Positions 12,601 to 23,799 of a stretch of DNA of 64,000 nucleotides are shown one piece after another. The stretch is from the NCBI RefSeq assembly GCF_032854445.1, contig NC_088295.1, positions 31,977,385-32,041,384 on the forward strand, given 5' to 3'. Source of the stretch: Liolophura sinensis. Taxonomy: Eukaryota; Mollusca; Polyplacophora; Chitonida; Chitonidae. A program made the translations under genes and the position numbers. The notes below the pieces were generated by a model. It was not told the origin of the DNA and did no database searches. It saw only the letters and a list, made by a program, of their open reading frames with translations. How positions within the stretch are numbered: position 1 is the stretch's first letter; each line of letters begins with the position of its first letter.

Positions 12601-14065
12601 CATTCTCACACAAAGAGGTGAATTTGAACATTCATAGACTTTCAGTAGAAAGTACTTTTTTAACATAAAATTTCAAACCACATATTCCAAAGAAAGCATT
12701 ATGAACAAGACTACTCAGTCTGGTTGCTAGAATAAGTCACTCTTACCAAAAAGGTTTGTATTGTGAAATGAAGTTCCCAACGCAACGAAGATCCGTCAGT
12801 GAGCGTACGGATCACAGCTCAGTGTGTAGGCCTTGGGTCAAACACACACAGGACAGTCCTTCCACTCATCCACTCATAATTAAAGATGTACATATCCCAT
12901 GACACTCGAGGGAAGTGTCTTTGGAATGCATAGATAAACTAACAGAGAACAAATAAATACAGGTAGTTATTTCTTCAAGCGTGACTATTCACGAAAAAGC
13001 ACATGTATCTCCAGATGCCATGTGAATTCTATCATTAAAAAAGGAAAAATAATATACAAAAAAGGTAGAAAAAGTTCAAACCCAAAAAAAGTTTTTTTTG
13101 TATCCAATTTCACCTTTGCTCTTGAATGTCACATCAAAACAGGGGAAACACACCTGCATGATTCATATCTGATTACAGAATTGAGCATTTTCGTTTCTAA
13201 ATTCTCGATTATCAAGGCCTGAGTAAGCAAGAAAAAAAGCCTTGTTTTATTTAACAGAATCCTTCTTCTCTTCTTCGTAAATGTTCTGTACAGACATTCC
13301 TCTCCCTGTATAAATTTGCTGGTCAAGCCTAGGCCTTTAGCTTGATTAGTAATGGTAAGTATGATGGTCAGCGCCGCACCATTACCGCCATATTAGTATA
13401 TGTCCTATTCATTACCACTTCCAGAGGTACCCAGGTGGATTGTTCTTATTTCCCACTCGTATATCCGCGTTGTCGACCTCCACAATTTGTTTATAGTCTA
13501 CCTATTGCTTGTCTTTGTGGAATTAACTAAGATATATGACTGTTTGTTAGACAAAGGAGAGCAGTGCGTAGGTGACTCACAGTAAAACCAAAACGACGTA
13601 TTATTTCCCTGCAACAGCCTTTTCAGAACGTAGAACTTATGTATATATAAGCCCTAGAGAGACTTTGAACCTTTAAACTTTATGAATTTGGCCACCAAGC
13701 CAAACATAATCATGAAATGCTTAATGAATGTCATTCCGCCTAGTTACACCTCTTATAGCTAGATGAAATTATCATTTCCATCTCTAAATTTAGCAGATCT
13801 GAAAATATTTCGTTTTCCACTTCTCCCTGAAATATGTGTTAACCACTGTCAGCGGCGTCTCCCTGGCTTTTTTACAGCCTCGTGCAGGTTTCCATGGGGC
13901 TTTGCCAAGTAATCCCTCATTGGTTTTGTTTGAAGCAATAGAACCGTAACATCCAAGCCGTAACATCTTAAGATATTCCGGCTCACAACATGCATTTCAA
14001 CTGTGGCGTGAAGAAATAATCAGTCAAGAAATCCTAACTCCACAACAACTTTGTCACAACTCTTG

Positions 14066-14140
14066 TGTCCACATAGCCCCTGTGTCCACAGAACCCTAGG
14101 GTCGACAGAACCCCTGGGTCGACAGAGCCTGTTGGTCGGA
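14066..14140. repeat. Short 17-bp tandem repeat
   Basis: About four units alternating GTGTCCACA and GGGTCGACAGAACCCC. It lies between the end of one copy-B block and the 40-bp minisatellite. Confidence 0.6.
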
Positions 14141-14550
14141 GTTATCACTCAGTGGTTGTACACACAGTGACATCTTTGTCCACACGTTTGGTGATATCCA
14201 CGGTATGGAGTGACAAAATGAACCCTAGTATCCATCACGAGCAATGCCATTCAGACAAGCCATACATACAAATACAGTTGTTTTGATTTCCTTACACTTT
14301 CACGTTTATAAGAAAGAGTAAAGCGTTTGACCACTGCCAGATTTTTTTCACCGTATTACCTTGTATTACATGTATATGAAATAATAGCATTTTCAAACGT
14401 TGATACAGCATCTGGGTATTGCATTCCGAGATGTATAATATTTGTTATATCAGACAAAGTATGGGCAACTGGGGTGAAAACGCACCAGGATCGATTAAAT
14501 CCAGGGGTCTCCTGACTATTCGGAACTGAATATACTAACTCAGAATTAGA

Positions 14551-14940
14551 ACTGGTAGATTATCCCGGGGTAGAAAACAGAACACAGTTTACTGGTAGAT
14601 TATCCCGGGGAAGAAAACAGAACACAGATTACTGGTAGATTATCCCGGGGTAGAAAACAGAACACAGATTACTGGTAGATTATCCCGGGGAAGAAAACAG
14701 AACACAGATTACTGGTAGATTATCCCGGGGAAGAAAACAGAACACAGATTACTGGTAGATTATCCCGGGGAAGAAAACAGAACACAGATTACTGGTAGAT
14801 TATCCCGGGGTAGAAAACAGAACACAGATTACTGGTAGATTATCCCGGGGTAGAAAACAGAACCCAGATTACTCGTAGATTATCCCGGGAAAGAAAACAG
14901 AACACAGATTACTGGTAGATTTTCCCGGGGAAGAAACCAG
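14551..14940. repeat. 40-bp minisatellite, ~10 copies
   Basis: Nearly identical 40-bp units beginning ACTGGTAGATTATCCCGGGG, followed by an A/T-variable base, AGAAAACAGAACACAG and ATT. Each unit contains the palindrome CCCGGG. The last two units are the most diverged (TTTCCCGGGG, AAACCAG). No ORF is maintained. Confidence 0.95.
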
Positions 14941-15331
14941 ACCGCAGCGACAAATGGGTTTCATAGAATTTATAGAAATTTAGCTAACGTCCCAATCAGT
15001 TGAGCACCCATTAGTTCCCAGAGTGTAATGACTAAGGGAGAAGTGTCCATTGAACTCGAGATGCTATCTACGTGTAAGAAGGTAGGTGTTGTGTACAAAT
15101 CATCAGTTTCCATTACGAAAAGCCAATCACAGTCCCATTCCACATAGTCAGTGGGACCACAACTGTCCAAGCTAAATTACGCAGGTTTGTTGACAGGGTA
15201 AAATAATTGTTTGTAACCAATAGCAATTAAAAATGGATATGGCAAGTTTCAGGTAAGTAGGTTTGTGGAATACCAGATAGGTTGTCCTTACTTATATCCG
15301 TCTAAAGATGAGCACCGTCATGCAAGTGAAC

Positions 15332-15340
15332 TGTGCGCGC

Positions 15341-15428
<88 letters not shown>
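15332..15428. repeat. Alternating (GC)n(GT)n microsatellite
   Basis: About 97 bp of uninterrupted pyrimidine-purine alternation: about 11 GC steps and then about 37 GT steps. The single variant (GTAT) keeps the alternation. This is the sequence class most able to adopt left-handed Z-DNA. Confidence 0.97.
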
Positions 15429-15431
<3 letters not shown>

Positions 15432-16299
15432 TCTCCGTAGGCCTACTAAATTCCCAAATGCCTAAATTGGTAAATTATGTTCAAAAACTTCAAGTCGTCA
15501 AAGTATACTCTTATCCAGATGATTTGGTTCTCACACCCCATTAGGCTCAGGGCTGGAATTTCCATTTTCCATTTTTGGCCGATTACATCTAATCAGGAAC
15601 AGCCTGTGGTCCCTTCGTGAGGGGTTCAGACAATCTTGCCTAAAACTAGTCAATAATGCATTCCTGTATTTCTGCATTCCCATGTATATCGCTGTATCTC
15701 CCGGTTACAGAACCATACAAAAGCATATTACACATTACTTACTGACGAGGCGTGAAATTTGACAAACAGAGCTGATAGAGGGTCAGCTTTCACTGGCTGG
15801 CCAGCGAAATAATCGATGTTATCCACAATGCCACAATGAATAGGTTAAGTGCAGCGTGACAGCGTGGCAAACTTTCTCTCATAGTGCGTACAAGCAGCTT
15901 ACCATATTGGTTGTTGGCTAGTGGTCATCAACAAAGACAAGATTGTGCAAACGTCTCAACCAGCGTCGTAGAACACTGAGTGCCGGAGTATGCCTATTCA
16001 AGATTGGTACTGAAACCGCACCTTGTGAGCCTGAGATTTGTATCAATATCAAAATATTCAATTAACAGGCAAGAGTCTGTGGCCGGCTTTGATTCTGTGC
16101 AAAACTGATTTCACTCTGCCACTGGAAATGCTAGTAGCTTTGGTGCCTGGGACGTGACAAGATACACAGCAGAGCATTTGTTTGGTGATAACTTACCAGA
16201 GGGCGACCCTATGAAGTCATCTTTGACTTCTTACTGTACATTATGAGACAAAACTTTGTCTCACTTTATGTCATTGTTTAACGCCTTACTAAAGATACT

Positions 16300-17235
16300 G
16301 ATACAAAGTTTTCAAATTTATTGGTAAAGGAGCCGGGGTAAAAGTGCGACCATTGGCAATTTACTGAAAAACTTTCTCACGTGCGACATACAGACGACAC
16401 GCCATTTTCGCGGCAAACCACCCTAAAATTAACAAATGTAACACGACGCAAAATGGTCACGCGATCGCCATTAACCAATTACAGTGGCCAAAGCACCAAG
16501 AACAAAGTGGGTCAAGGGGGCAGTCAAGTGAGAGCATTCGTCAACCATCACACTGTCGTCTCTGCTCAGATTCTACTCTCTAGAATAGGCCTAATATTCA
16601 CGAATTCTTGTGATGACTAAAATTTGCTTAAAGGTCATAATTTTTAATTGTTCATAATTTAAATCCTTTAGTTTAGAAAACTAAAACTTTACTTTTAAAT
16701 TAACGGTAATGTCAAATGTGTTTGTTTTGGAATTAGTCCGTGACTCCAAACAAGGTCTGAATCACCACTTAGATTTCAACACACAATCAACTCCTTACAG
16801 AAGAGAGAGACCATCAAGCAGATCATCATCTGACGTCAAACTCCCATGACCCTACTCCGACAACTTCATACATCCCTAAGTCACCTTCCGAAATCCCATA
16901 CTTCGAAAACATTACATAGTTCAGCCAAGTGTCACATTTTCATATCCAACCAAAATAAACAATCACAAAATAGTTGTGACTATGTAAATCTTTACTTTCG
17001 CTCTGTTTGCTTACAAGCTACGGTACGCAATGATCGACTAGTTTCCGTTCAACATAAACCTTATCCATTTCTTAAATGTTACCCATCCTATCATATACCG
17101 TCTGTGAAAAAGAACCATTGAAATCTTCGCTAAATCACACAGAGAGAGCAGAATTTGGACATTCACATCCATTTCAACCGGAAACACTTGAAACCAGATA
17201 TTTCCCAGAAATAAGGAAATATCAGTGGAAGCAGG
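16300..17235. other. Non-coding; piece shared with 26.4 kb
   Basis: No gene recognised. The stretch 16795-16960 resembles 26400-26560 (GAAGAGAGA-ACCA, then CTACTCC-ACAACT, then CATA-TTC-GC-AAA), so it belongs to the same dispersed repeat family. Confidence 0.45.
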
Positions 17236-17724
17236 CCAACAATTCTATCACTGTGTTAAGATGGGTGCTTCATTTGCTATCCTTATCACTGTGCTTAGTT
17301 TCCCGATTCACGTGCTGTTCTGTCAATGTGGTTAGGTTTCAGATTCACATGTTATTTTCTTACTGTTGTTTGCTTCCCGATTCTAATGCTATTATATCAC
17401 TGGGCTTAGGCTTCTGATTCACACAGTGCTCTGTCAGTGTTTAGATTCCAGATTCACATCTATTCTATCACTGTGTTAAATTTTTTTATTTACGTGCTAT
17501 TCTATCAGTGGGCTTAGATTTGTGATTCACATGCCATTGTATCACTGTGTTTAGCTTTGTGATCCACGTGCTATTCCATCGCTGGGCTTAGGTTTGTGAT
17601 TCACGTGGTATTCTGTCATTGTGTTTAGTTTTGTGATTCACGTGCTGTTCTATCGCTGGGTGTAGGCTTGTGACTCACGTGCTATTCTGTCACTGGGCTT
17701 AGGCTTGTAATCTACATGCTGAAC
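17236..17724. repeat. 37-bp minisatellite with CACGTG
   Basis: About 13 degenerate units of the form GTGATTCACGTGCTATTCTG followed by TCACTGTGTTTAGGTTT. The best-kept units are at 17520-17720. Several carry an intact CACGTG hexamer; in others it is CACATG or TACGTG. Confidence 0.85.
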
Positions 17725-17999
17725 CCTGTTGTTTGAATCTTTAAAAACCTACTGCGGTAAGAACATGAATTGTCTGTCAACTCAATTCAGAGAAAAAAAT
17801 TTGACGGAACTCGCGGTAATCGTGGCAATATTGTTAAATACTTAGGATAAAGGTCTTGATTTGGAAAAGATACATGGTTTATTTCCAGTTTGCCAAGTCA
17901 TGGGGTTGTAACATAAGTTTCTGATTTGCGCCAGTTTCACATTCAAGACAATAGTCATCTTTTATTAATACCCGGTTTTTCATGCAAACCATAACTAAT

Positions 18000-19450
18000 G
18001 AAACATTAAAGTGTAATGAGCGGTTAAGCCACACATGTGTCCCGTTCCTGAAGGTCACAATTTAGGAACTTCTGCGATGACGTGGACATGACGTCAAGCC
18101 ATTCAGAACGCTCATCACTTGGGTATAGAAACAATCAAGTCTCATCAAGCATTTTAGATTCTCCCTTCTATGCTGACCCTACCTTATCCAGACTCTGTAA
18201 TTTCGCAGCATTGATCTTTAGAGCCATTGGCTATAATTTATAATGTGTAAACAACACACACACACACGCACACGCTCCCGGCCACCCACCCATAGTTCAT
18301 CACGTTATTCGCTCAGTTATTATCAGTCTGTCTTATATGTATGTATGTACGCACGTATGTTTTGAGTTTTACGGTCTGTCATATGACGACGTTATAGGTG
18401 TGTGTACATACAGTGTATCTTCTTGTTGCAGGGCGAGTCCGCCAAGGTGCTGCCACCACTAAAGTATCATACCGAAAATACCACACGATACCCAGTCACA
18501 TTATAGACACCAGGCCAAACACTCCTGTTTCTTGCTGTAAACTCTCAGTGCTGAATGCCAGGCGAGGCATCAACAAGTACCATTTTTGAAGTCTTTGACA
18601 TGACCCGACCAGGGCCTTTATCTTGTAAGCTATCATATTTCATATCGTATAGTTGTATAAGTCATTGTAAAAAGAAAAAAATAGCTTCCTTTGAATGTTT
18701 GCTTAAATGCCAGATTTCACAGTAGGAATTATAACTGAAATAGATTCCCTAGCATAAACTTGGTCATGGTTACATTTTATACTGAAACAAAACGTATATT
18801 TCGGGATGTAATTCTTGAAATATACGTTTGGGGGTATAATAAGCATTGCTTTTTTTTTTTTTTTTTGCTTTCGATGTTTATTCATTCACCTGTCGCTGAA
18901 GTGACCAGATAACCGTTTTTTGTCAAAATATAGCTGAATTCGCTGAATTCGAGGTCTTACATTCATTGGAGTTCTTTATGTAAATGTCCATGTGTGCCCA
19001 AATCTGGTCGTCAGTGCTAAGCCATTACCACACGCATATGTATGCTGGTCAGCGTGGTAGGACCTACCATTAGCCTACCGTCGTTGGACTTTCCCATTTC
19101 CTTACCGAGCATAGACAAGAGCGGATATGGAGGGCGAGGTATTTTTCAAAATCTTCACTCACAGGAAATGTAGCCTACATGTGTCTGTAGTAAATCTCCT
19201 TGATGTCACGGTCTCGTCGTGTACAAATTGACCATAATGGAATCAAGATGAAAATTTCACACTCGTTTACCCTTGTCGTCAACGCCTACATTGTGTTTGT
19301 ACTCTACTTATTGCTTGCCCTTAGGAAGTCGACTATGATATATCACTGTCATTGTTACAGAGGGGGTCTATATTAAGTTTATCCGCAGCAAAACCAAGAC
19401 AGAAAAAGTCAGTAGGCTTCCACTAGTCGGAATGTAAAACCTGCATAACA
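18000..19450. repeat. Large non-coding repeat, partial copy C
   Basis: Segments resemble 9400-10560 of copy A: the ATGACGT-AAG region near 18090 (9525), the CTTTAGAG-ATTGG-ATAATTT region near 18220 (9640), and the TATGATATATCAC-GTCATTG region near 19335 (10430). It is interrupted at 18330-18600 by another repeat. Confidence 0.5.
18330..18600 (+). mobile_element. Second SINE-like repeat family
   Basis: Contains TATGTATGTATGTACGCACG, then TTTTACGGTCTGTCATATGA and a body with CTTCTTGTTGCAGGGCGAGT. The start resembles 30899-30945 (TATGTATGCTTGGAGTTTAA then TGTCGTACTTAACAATTT), so these are probably the same family. I recall repeats of this style as common in molluscan genomes; the family name is not known to me. 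Confidence 0.5.
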
Positions 19451-19650
19451 CTCTACATCTACACTCACTGAACAAAGTAACTGTGCACAAATATATTGTT
19501 CTTCGTTCGAATACATACTTTTCTATTACCCGTATATATGTCTTTTATCCACTTATGATCGAACAACCATCTATTATCAATGAGCAGACAAAAAGTAGTC
19601 GTTCAAGTCACGTCGCTAACGTGTTTTCAAGGTCATTGACAGAGGAAGAA

Positions 19651-19968
19651 TCAAAATGTAGGCTGGCAACCTAGGTAACGACGTGCGCGCAACCCAATCT
19701 CCTGCAGACGATTTCCTACAGTTTTGGCGTTTATGCAACGATGGTCTGGGATGATTCGAGCGGTTTCTATGTTTGTAAGCTGTTTCAAACGAATCAACTG
19801 ATCATGTGCAGGAGTCGTTAAATCGTGGACGAAAAATTCCATGGCGTCGGGGCGAGCGCTGTTATGGTCTCCGTGACAATGCATCCGCTTCGCGACATGT
19901 TGCCGCGTTAATCCTGCGGCAAGTATACCAACTGCCAGATGACGTTCCTTTAACGTCAGTCCTGGCAA
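19651..19968 (-). pseudogene. Tc1/mariner transposase N-terminal fragment
   Basis: A 105-codon minus-strand stretch, residues in order: LTLKERHLAVGILAAGLTRQ (first helix-turn-helix), a region with RPDA, then TTPAHDQLIRLKQLT and RIIPDHRCINAKTVGNRLQE (second helix-turn-helix), ending in GLRARRYLG. This layout is typical of the paired DNA-binding part of Tc1-like (IS630 superfamily) transposases. The catalytic DDE/DDD domain is absent downstream, so it is a fragment. The GRPR hinge normally found between the two helix-turn-helices is not intact. Confidence 0.8.
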
Positions 19969-19969
19969 G

Positions 19970-20580
19970 ACACCGCCATGCCTTTAATACTAAATGGGTG
20001 AACGTTTGCAATGGCTCACGTGTGACAATCCAATGACACACAAAACTGGATATCAGAGTCTTTGAATACAATATTCACCACGTGGCAAAAGTGTCACGTT
20101 GTCCATGTCCTTCATGTAACGCTTAATTTATTGTGTGCATGCGTTTTCCGAGTTCGCCCATAACGAATATTAATGTAGGATGTACTTGTAAAATCTTCAC
20201 ACGACCGACATCAAACAGACCTGCCAGGTCTAGCCCTATTGCTTAGAACGAAAGAATAATAGGGTCTGAAAAGTTCTGCAATGTATGTAAATCTTTCCCA
20301 TTTACATGCATACCTTCCTTTAGCTATGGAATGAATAATACATATAAGAGGCATACAATTCAGCCTACGCCGCATGATAGATATGAATTCTTTTTCAGCA
20401 ATGATTGCATACACTAGTTAATTCATAATACCAGGGAGTTCAATATTGAACTGATTCCAAGGCTTGGAATGTATAATGTTGGTGCATCAAATCGGTCCAA
20501 ACATACTTTCCTACATATTATATAATTTAATGTTTATTGATTCTAGTTTATACACACAAATGAATTCAGCTTGGAGCCTG
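19970..20580. other. Non-coding, nothing recognised
   Basis: AT-rich spacer between the Tc1 fragment and the CCAAT cluster; only short frames. Confidence 0.4.
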
Positions 20581-20593
20581 TGAATTAATTCCA

Positions 20594-20708
20594 GCCAATC
20601 AAAGTAGTCATAGTTTAACCAATCAGATAGCCTGGATGCTGTCTAAAACAGCCAGTAGTTTCACAGTATTTTCAGCCAATAATATTTCAGTAGCAGTGTT
20701 GCAGCCAA
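20594..20708. promoter_or_regulatory. Cluster of four CCAAT boxes
   Basis: CCAAT occurs near 20594, 20618, 20675 and 20704, three of them within GCCAAT. The cluster lies about 430 bp upstream of the tyrosine-recombinase remnant and on the same strand. It could be part of that element's promoter, but it may also be a degenerate tandem repeat. No TATA box is obvious. Confidence 0.3.
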
Positions 20709-21118
20709 TAGATCTAGAGTGGCCTGATGGGTCTAGTACAGTTTTCAGAGCACATGGTTCCATCAGCCAGTTGCAGTCTGCATGTGAGGATCCACTTTGT
20801 CTCCTGCACTAAGCATTCCATCGCCACTGCTGCTTATTTGTGGGTTACTGCTGGACTGGCAAACGTAACCTTTTCAATGCCACGAATGCTTTAACTGAAC
20901 AGATCGTTAAGAAAAGATAGATGTAAAACGACGCACATACATGTAATGCCGGTAATGCGCAAGTTGACTTTGTGGCAGGCTACAAAAAATTTTCTTAAGC
21001 TTGACAAACAATACCAAACCAATGTCTATGAGTTACAGGTACTTGCCCGCAGCAACAAATGCGTCTTCGTGCCTTCACCTCCCCTCAAGGATTTGGTCAT
21101 GACTTAAATCGGGCAGTC

Positions 21119-22096
21119 GAGGAAATTTGAAAGGGAGCTATCCGCGACAAAACACATCAAGTCTACAGAGCTGGAATAGACACTTTCCGGCACTTCCTGG
21201 CTGGTTATGGTTTTCGGAGGGGTAGAGGAAGTTTACATCTGATTGACGAAGACAAGCTTGTTTTCTTTGTGACCTATTGCTCTAAAATGTCGAGATTGAA
21301 GTTTTGTACAATCAATGCGTACTTGGCAGGGAAACGTTTTGTTTATATCAGAACAGGTTTTCCTAACCCTATGGTAAACGAGCAGCAGCTGCCTCTATGT
21401 TGTTTGCATATCATACTAAATGGTATTAAAAGACTGCAAAACAGCAACACCAAGACAAGACCACCTATAACCTATCAGGTCCTATGTCAAATGCACACCA
21501 TTGTAGGAAATAGTTCTAGCGGCTTTACTCAATATACTAATCTGTTAATGCAATCTGCAACAGCAGTGGCGTTCATTGGCTTTATGAGATGTGGGGAGCT
21601 AACTGCAAAGGGAGCTGGCTCCAGTCCTAAGTTAAATATCACCTTAGGTGATTTCAGATGGCTGACAAGCACAACACTTGTACAATTCGTCTAAAGATGT
21701 CCAAAACAGACAGATTTCTCGAAGGCACAGAAATTGTTTTTCACAAGTCAGAGGGCATGATCGTTCCAGTTACTGCAGTTTTGCGATCTGAGACAAACAC
21801 AACATGCATGCACACATTCATTCCAGCCACTGTTTCTTATCACTCACACCAGGTCCGTTTTAGCTTTGCTAGGTTTACAAGATGATTTATAATCTAGGCA
21901 CTCATACAGAATAGGAGCAGCCACCAGTTCGGCTCATGCTGGTGTGTAGGGTCATATGATGCAAAAGCTGGGTAGGTGGAAGTCTTCATGTTATATCCGG
22001 AGCGCCGAGTCCGACAAGACAAACGCATTATCTCAAATGTGTGTTCAACTGACACCATGCAAATACGTCAATGATCGTTATCATTTGTCATGTTAG
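21119..22096 (+). pseudogene. Broken tyrosine recombinase (Crypton/DIRS-like)
   Basis: Pieces of one tyrosine (phage-integrase-fold) recombinase lie in order but in changing frames. An N-terminal helical core-binding region (THQVYRAGIDTFRHFLAGYG, about 21155-21215) leads to the catalytic domain: FIGFMRCGELTA with the first arginine near 21585, RLKMSKTD in a +1-shifted frame near 21690, HSYRIGAATSSAHAGV with the H..R box near 21899, and GRWKSSCYIR with the likely nucleophile tyrosine near 22000. There is an in-frame TGA at 21128, a frame change near 21660, a return before 21899 and a TAG just after AHAGV. Enzymes of this type mobilise Crypton, DIRS and Ngaro elements; no reverse transcriptase is seen nearby, which favours a Crypton-type origin. 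Confidence 0.8.
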
Positions 22097-22099
22097 TCA

Positions 22100-23700
22100 T
22101 GTACTCATATTTGCCAGTTTTGATTTAGTACAATTTATTTGTACATTGTCATGTGTGCGTAGTTATTGTTATTAATAATCAATTTATTGCTAATGAATTT
22201 TGCTGAAATTCGTTAGAGAAATATATCTTTTACAAGGCTATAAGGAAGTATATGTCACAGGTAATGTGATATTACCCAGTTCATGCTATGGCAACGATAC
22301 TTGTCTCCTGGACTGCTGTCCAAGAATATTCTATCATGGACGAAGTCTAAGTAATTGCATATTACAAGCGAGTTCCTTAACTGACCTCAATTATGTCAAT
22401 GATCATTATTGTTCGTAGTATTAGTCAGGCATTATTAATCAGTACTTTTTGATACAATGCATATTAACTTGTTTCCCTGTCAAGTATGCATGGACATATT
22501 GAGGCAGTAATGGTCACAGTTTGCTTTCTCTTATGTTGCTTATTCGTCGGAGTATGGTTACGTGAACAGTTTTCACTATAGATCATAATGATGAACTTCA
22601 GATTCTGTACTGAGCATTTTCACAGTTAGGTTCAGTTGTGCTTGCAAATACTCAATTACATTCATATGCAACCAGTTGTATTATTATAATAAAATAAAAT
22701 AAAAAAAGATTTCCTTTCTTGGGGGATCGTTGTCACTTCTCTGCGATTAATCTTGCACCAAATAATATTTCAGCAATATTCTTTACAAGGAAGAAAAATT
22801 TTGTCATTGTTTTTTTGCATTACACTTCGATATACAGTAGTGTGAACGCGCTATTCATATTGTATGATCTTTGAGCTGTCTGAGCAATAACATGGACCAA
22901 GTAATAGCATTTTACAGGTGAACCTCTGTTCACAACTACTAACATAAGTGAACCGCTTTTCACAAGCAAGAGCAGGGACCGCTGTCCTATATACTAACAT
23001 GCGAAAGCGCTGTTCACAGTCATTTACTAACATGGACCGCCGAACAAAGTTGTTCACAAACTCGTTCACAAACTCTTACTCTCATTAGGATGTGGACCTA
23101 CCAAAGTTCACTTATCGGACATGCATTTGTATTCATTTCTCATATCATGATCATTGTTACCTTTTCAGTTTTGCATGCCGGCTCATCTGCATCTCCATGC
23201 CAAAGTATTCAACTATAATAAAGATGCTAAACGTACTTCATTTTTTTTTTTGTATATAATCTATTTTTACAATTCTTAAACATATACGAGTTTGAAATAA
23301 AATATCAGTATTGATATCGTTAATCAATGCTAAAAAATGACCGTTGTTTATTTGATGCAGTTTTGGACCTTTTCAAGTGGAGATTTTGGGATGAACGAAG
23401 TTGTGCCCCAGAACACAATCTGCCTAGTATTTGTATTTTGATACTTCGAACATTTGTTCAAAAGGGTTTTTCGGGTTCACAACCTCCTTCATGGTTAAAA
23501 CTATGACAACTCCATGACAAACTGATGTTAGACCCGTTTTGCCGCTATACAGTGCGATGCTTAACGAGTGTATCAACGTTGTCTATGCTCTGTCTGTCAA
23601 GAAGTCGGGGTTCAAGTCCGGATAGGTGATTACCATGTGTGTGTGCGTTTTTTTTTAATTTTTAGATAAATGCATAATTTTTTAAAGATATCAGATTTAT
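22100..23700. other. Non-coding spacer
   Basis: No gene recognised. 22850-23085 repeats phrases such as ACATGGACCGC, GTTCACA and AACCGC-TTCACA at irregular spacing, a strongly decayed tandem repeat. A single B-box-like GGGTTCAAGTCC lies at about 23606 without a convincing tRNA fold. Confidence 0.4.
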
Positions 23701-23799
23701 TTTCATGTTGATTCGGAAAATGCATATGTTCACAGTCCATACACGGAAACACCTGTTTGTCTGATAACCCTGTTCTCAGTTTGTTGTCAGCCGATGACT

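Larger units (their letters stand above)
11950..16300. repeat. Large non-coding repeat, copy B
   Basis: Diverged second copy of 6945-11900, co-linear in all the blocks listed there. It differs by carrying an inserted stretch with a 40-bp minisatellite and a GC/GT microsatellite (about 14100-15540), and by lacking part of what lies at 9000-10000 in copy A. Confidence 0.65.

Noticed and set aside
14551-14940. CRISPR-like appearance of regular repeats (also the 56-bp, 60-bp and 24-bp arrays)
   Set aside because: Units abut with no unique spacers, and the DNA is an animal genome; these are minisatellites.
15265-15544. Cys/Val-rich ORFs over the GC/GT tract
   Set aside because: Translation of a microsatellite.
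19806-20071. Plus and minus ORFs overlapping the Tc1 fragment
   Set aside because: Out-of-frame readings of the same DNA; only the 19651-19968 frame matches a transposase.
23600-23625. B-box GGGTTCAAGTCC as a possible tRNA
   Set aside because: I could not find matching acceptor or anticodon stems around it.
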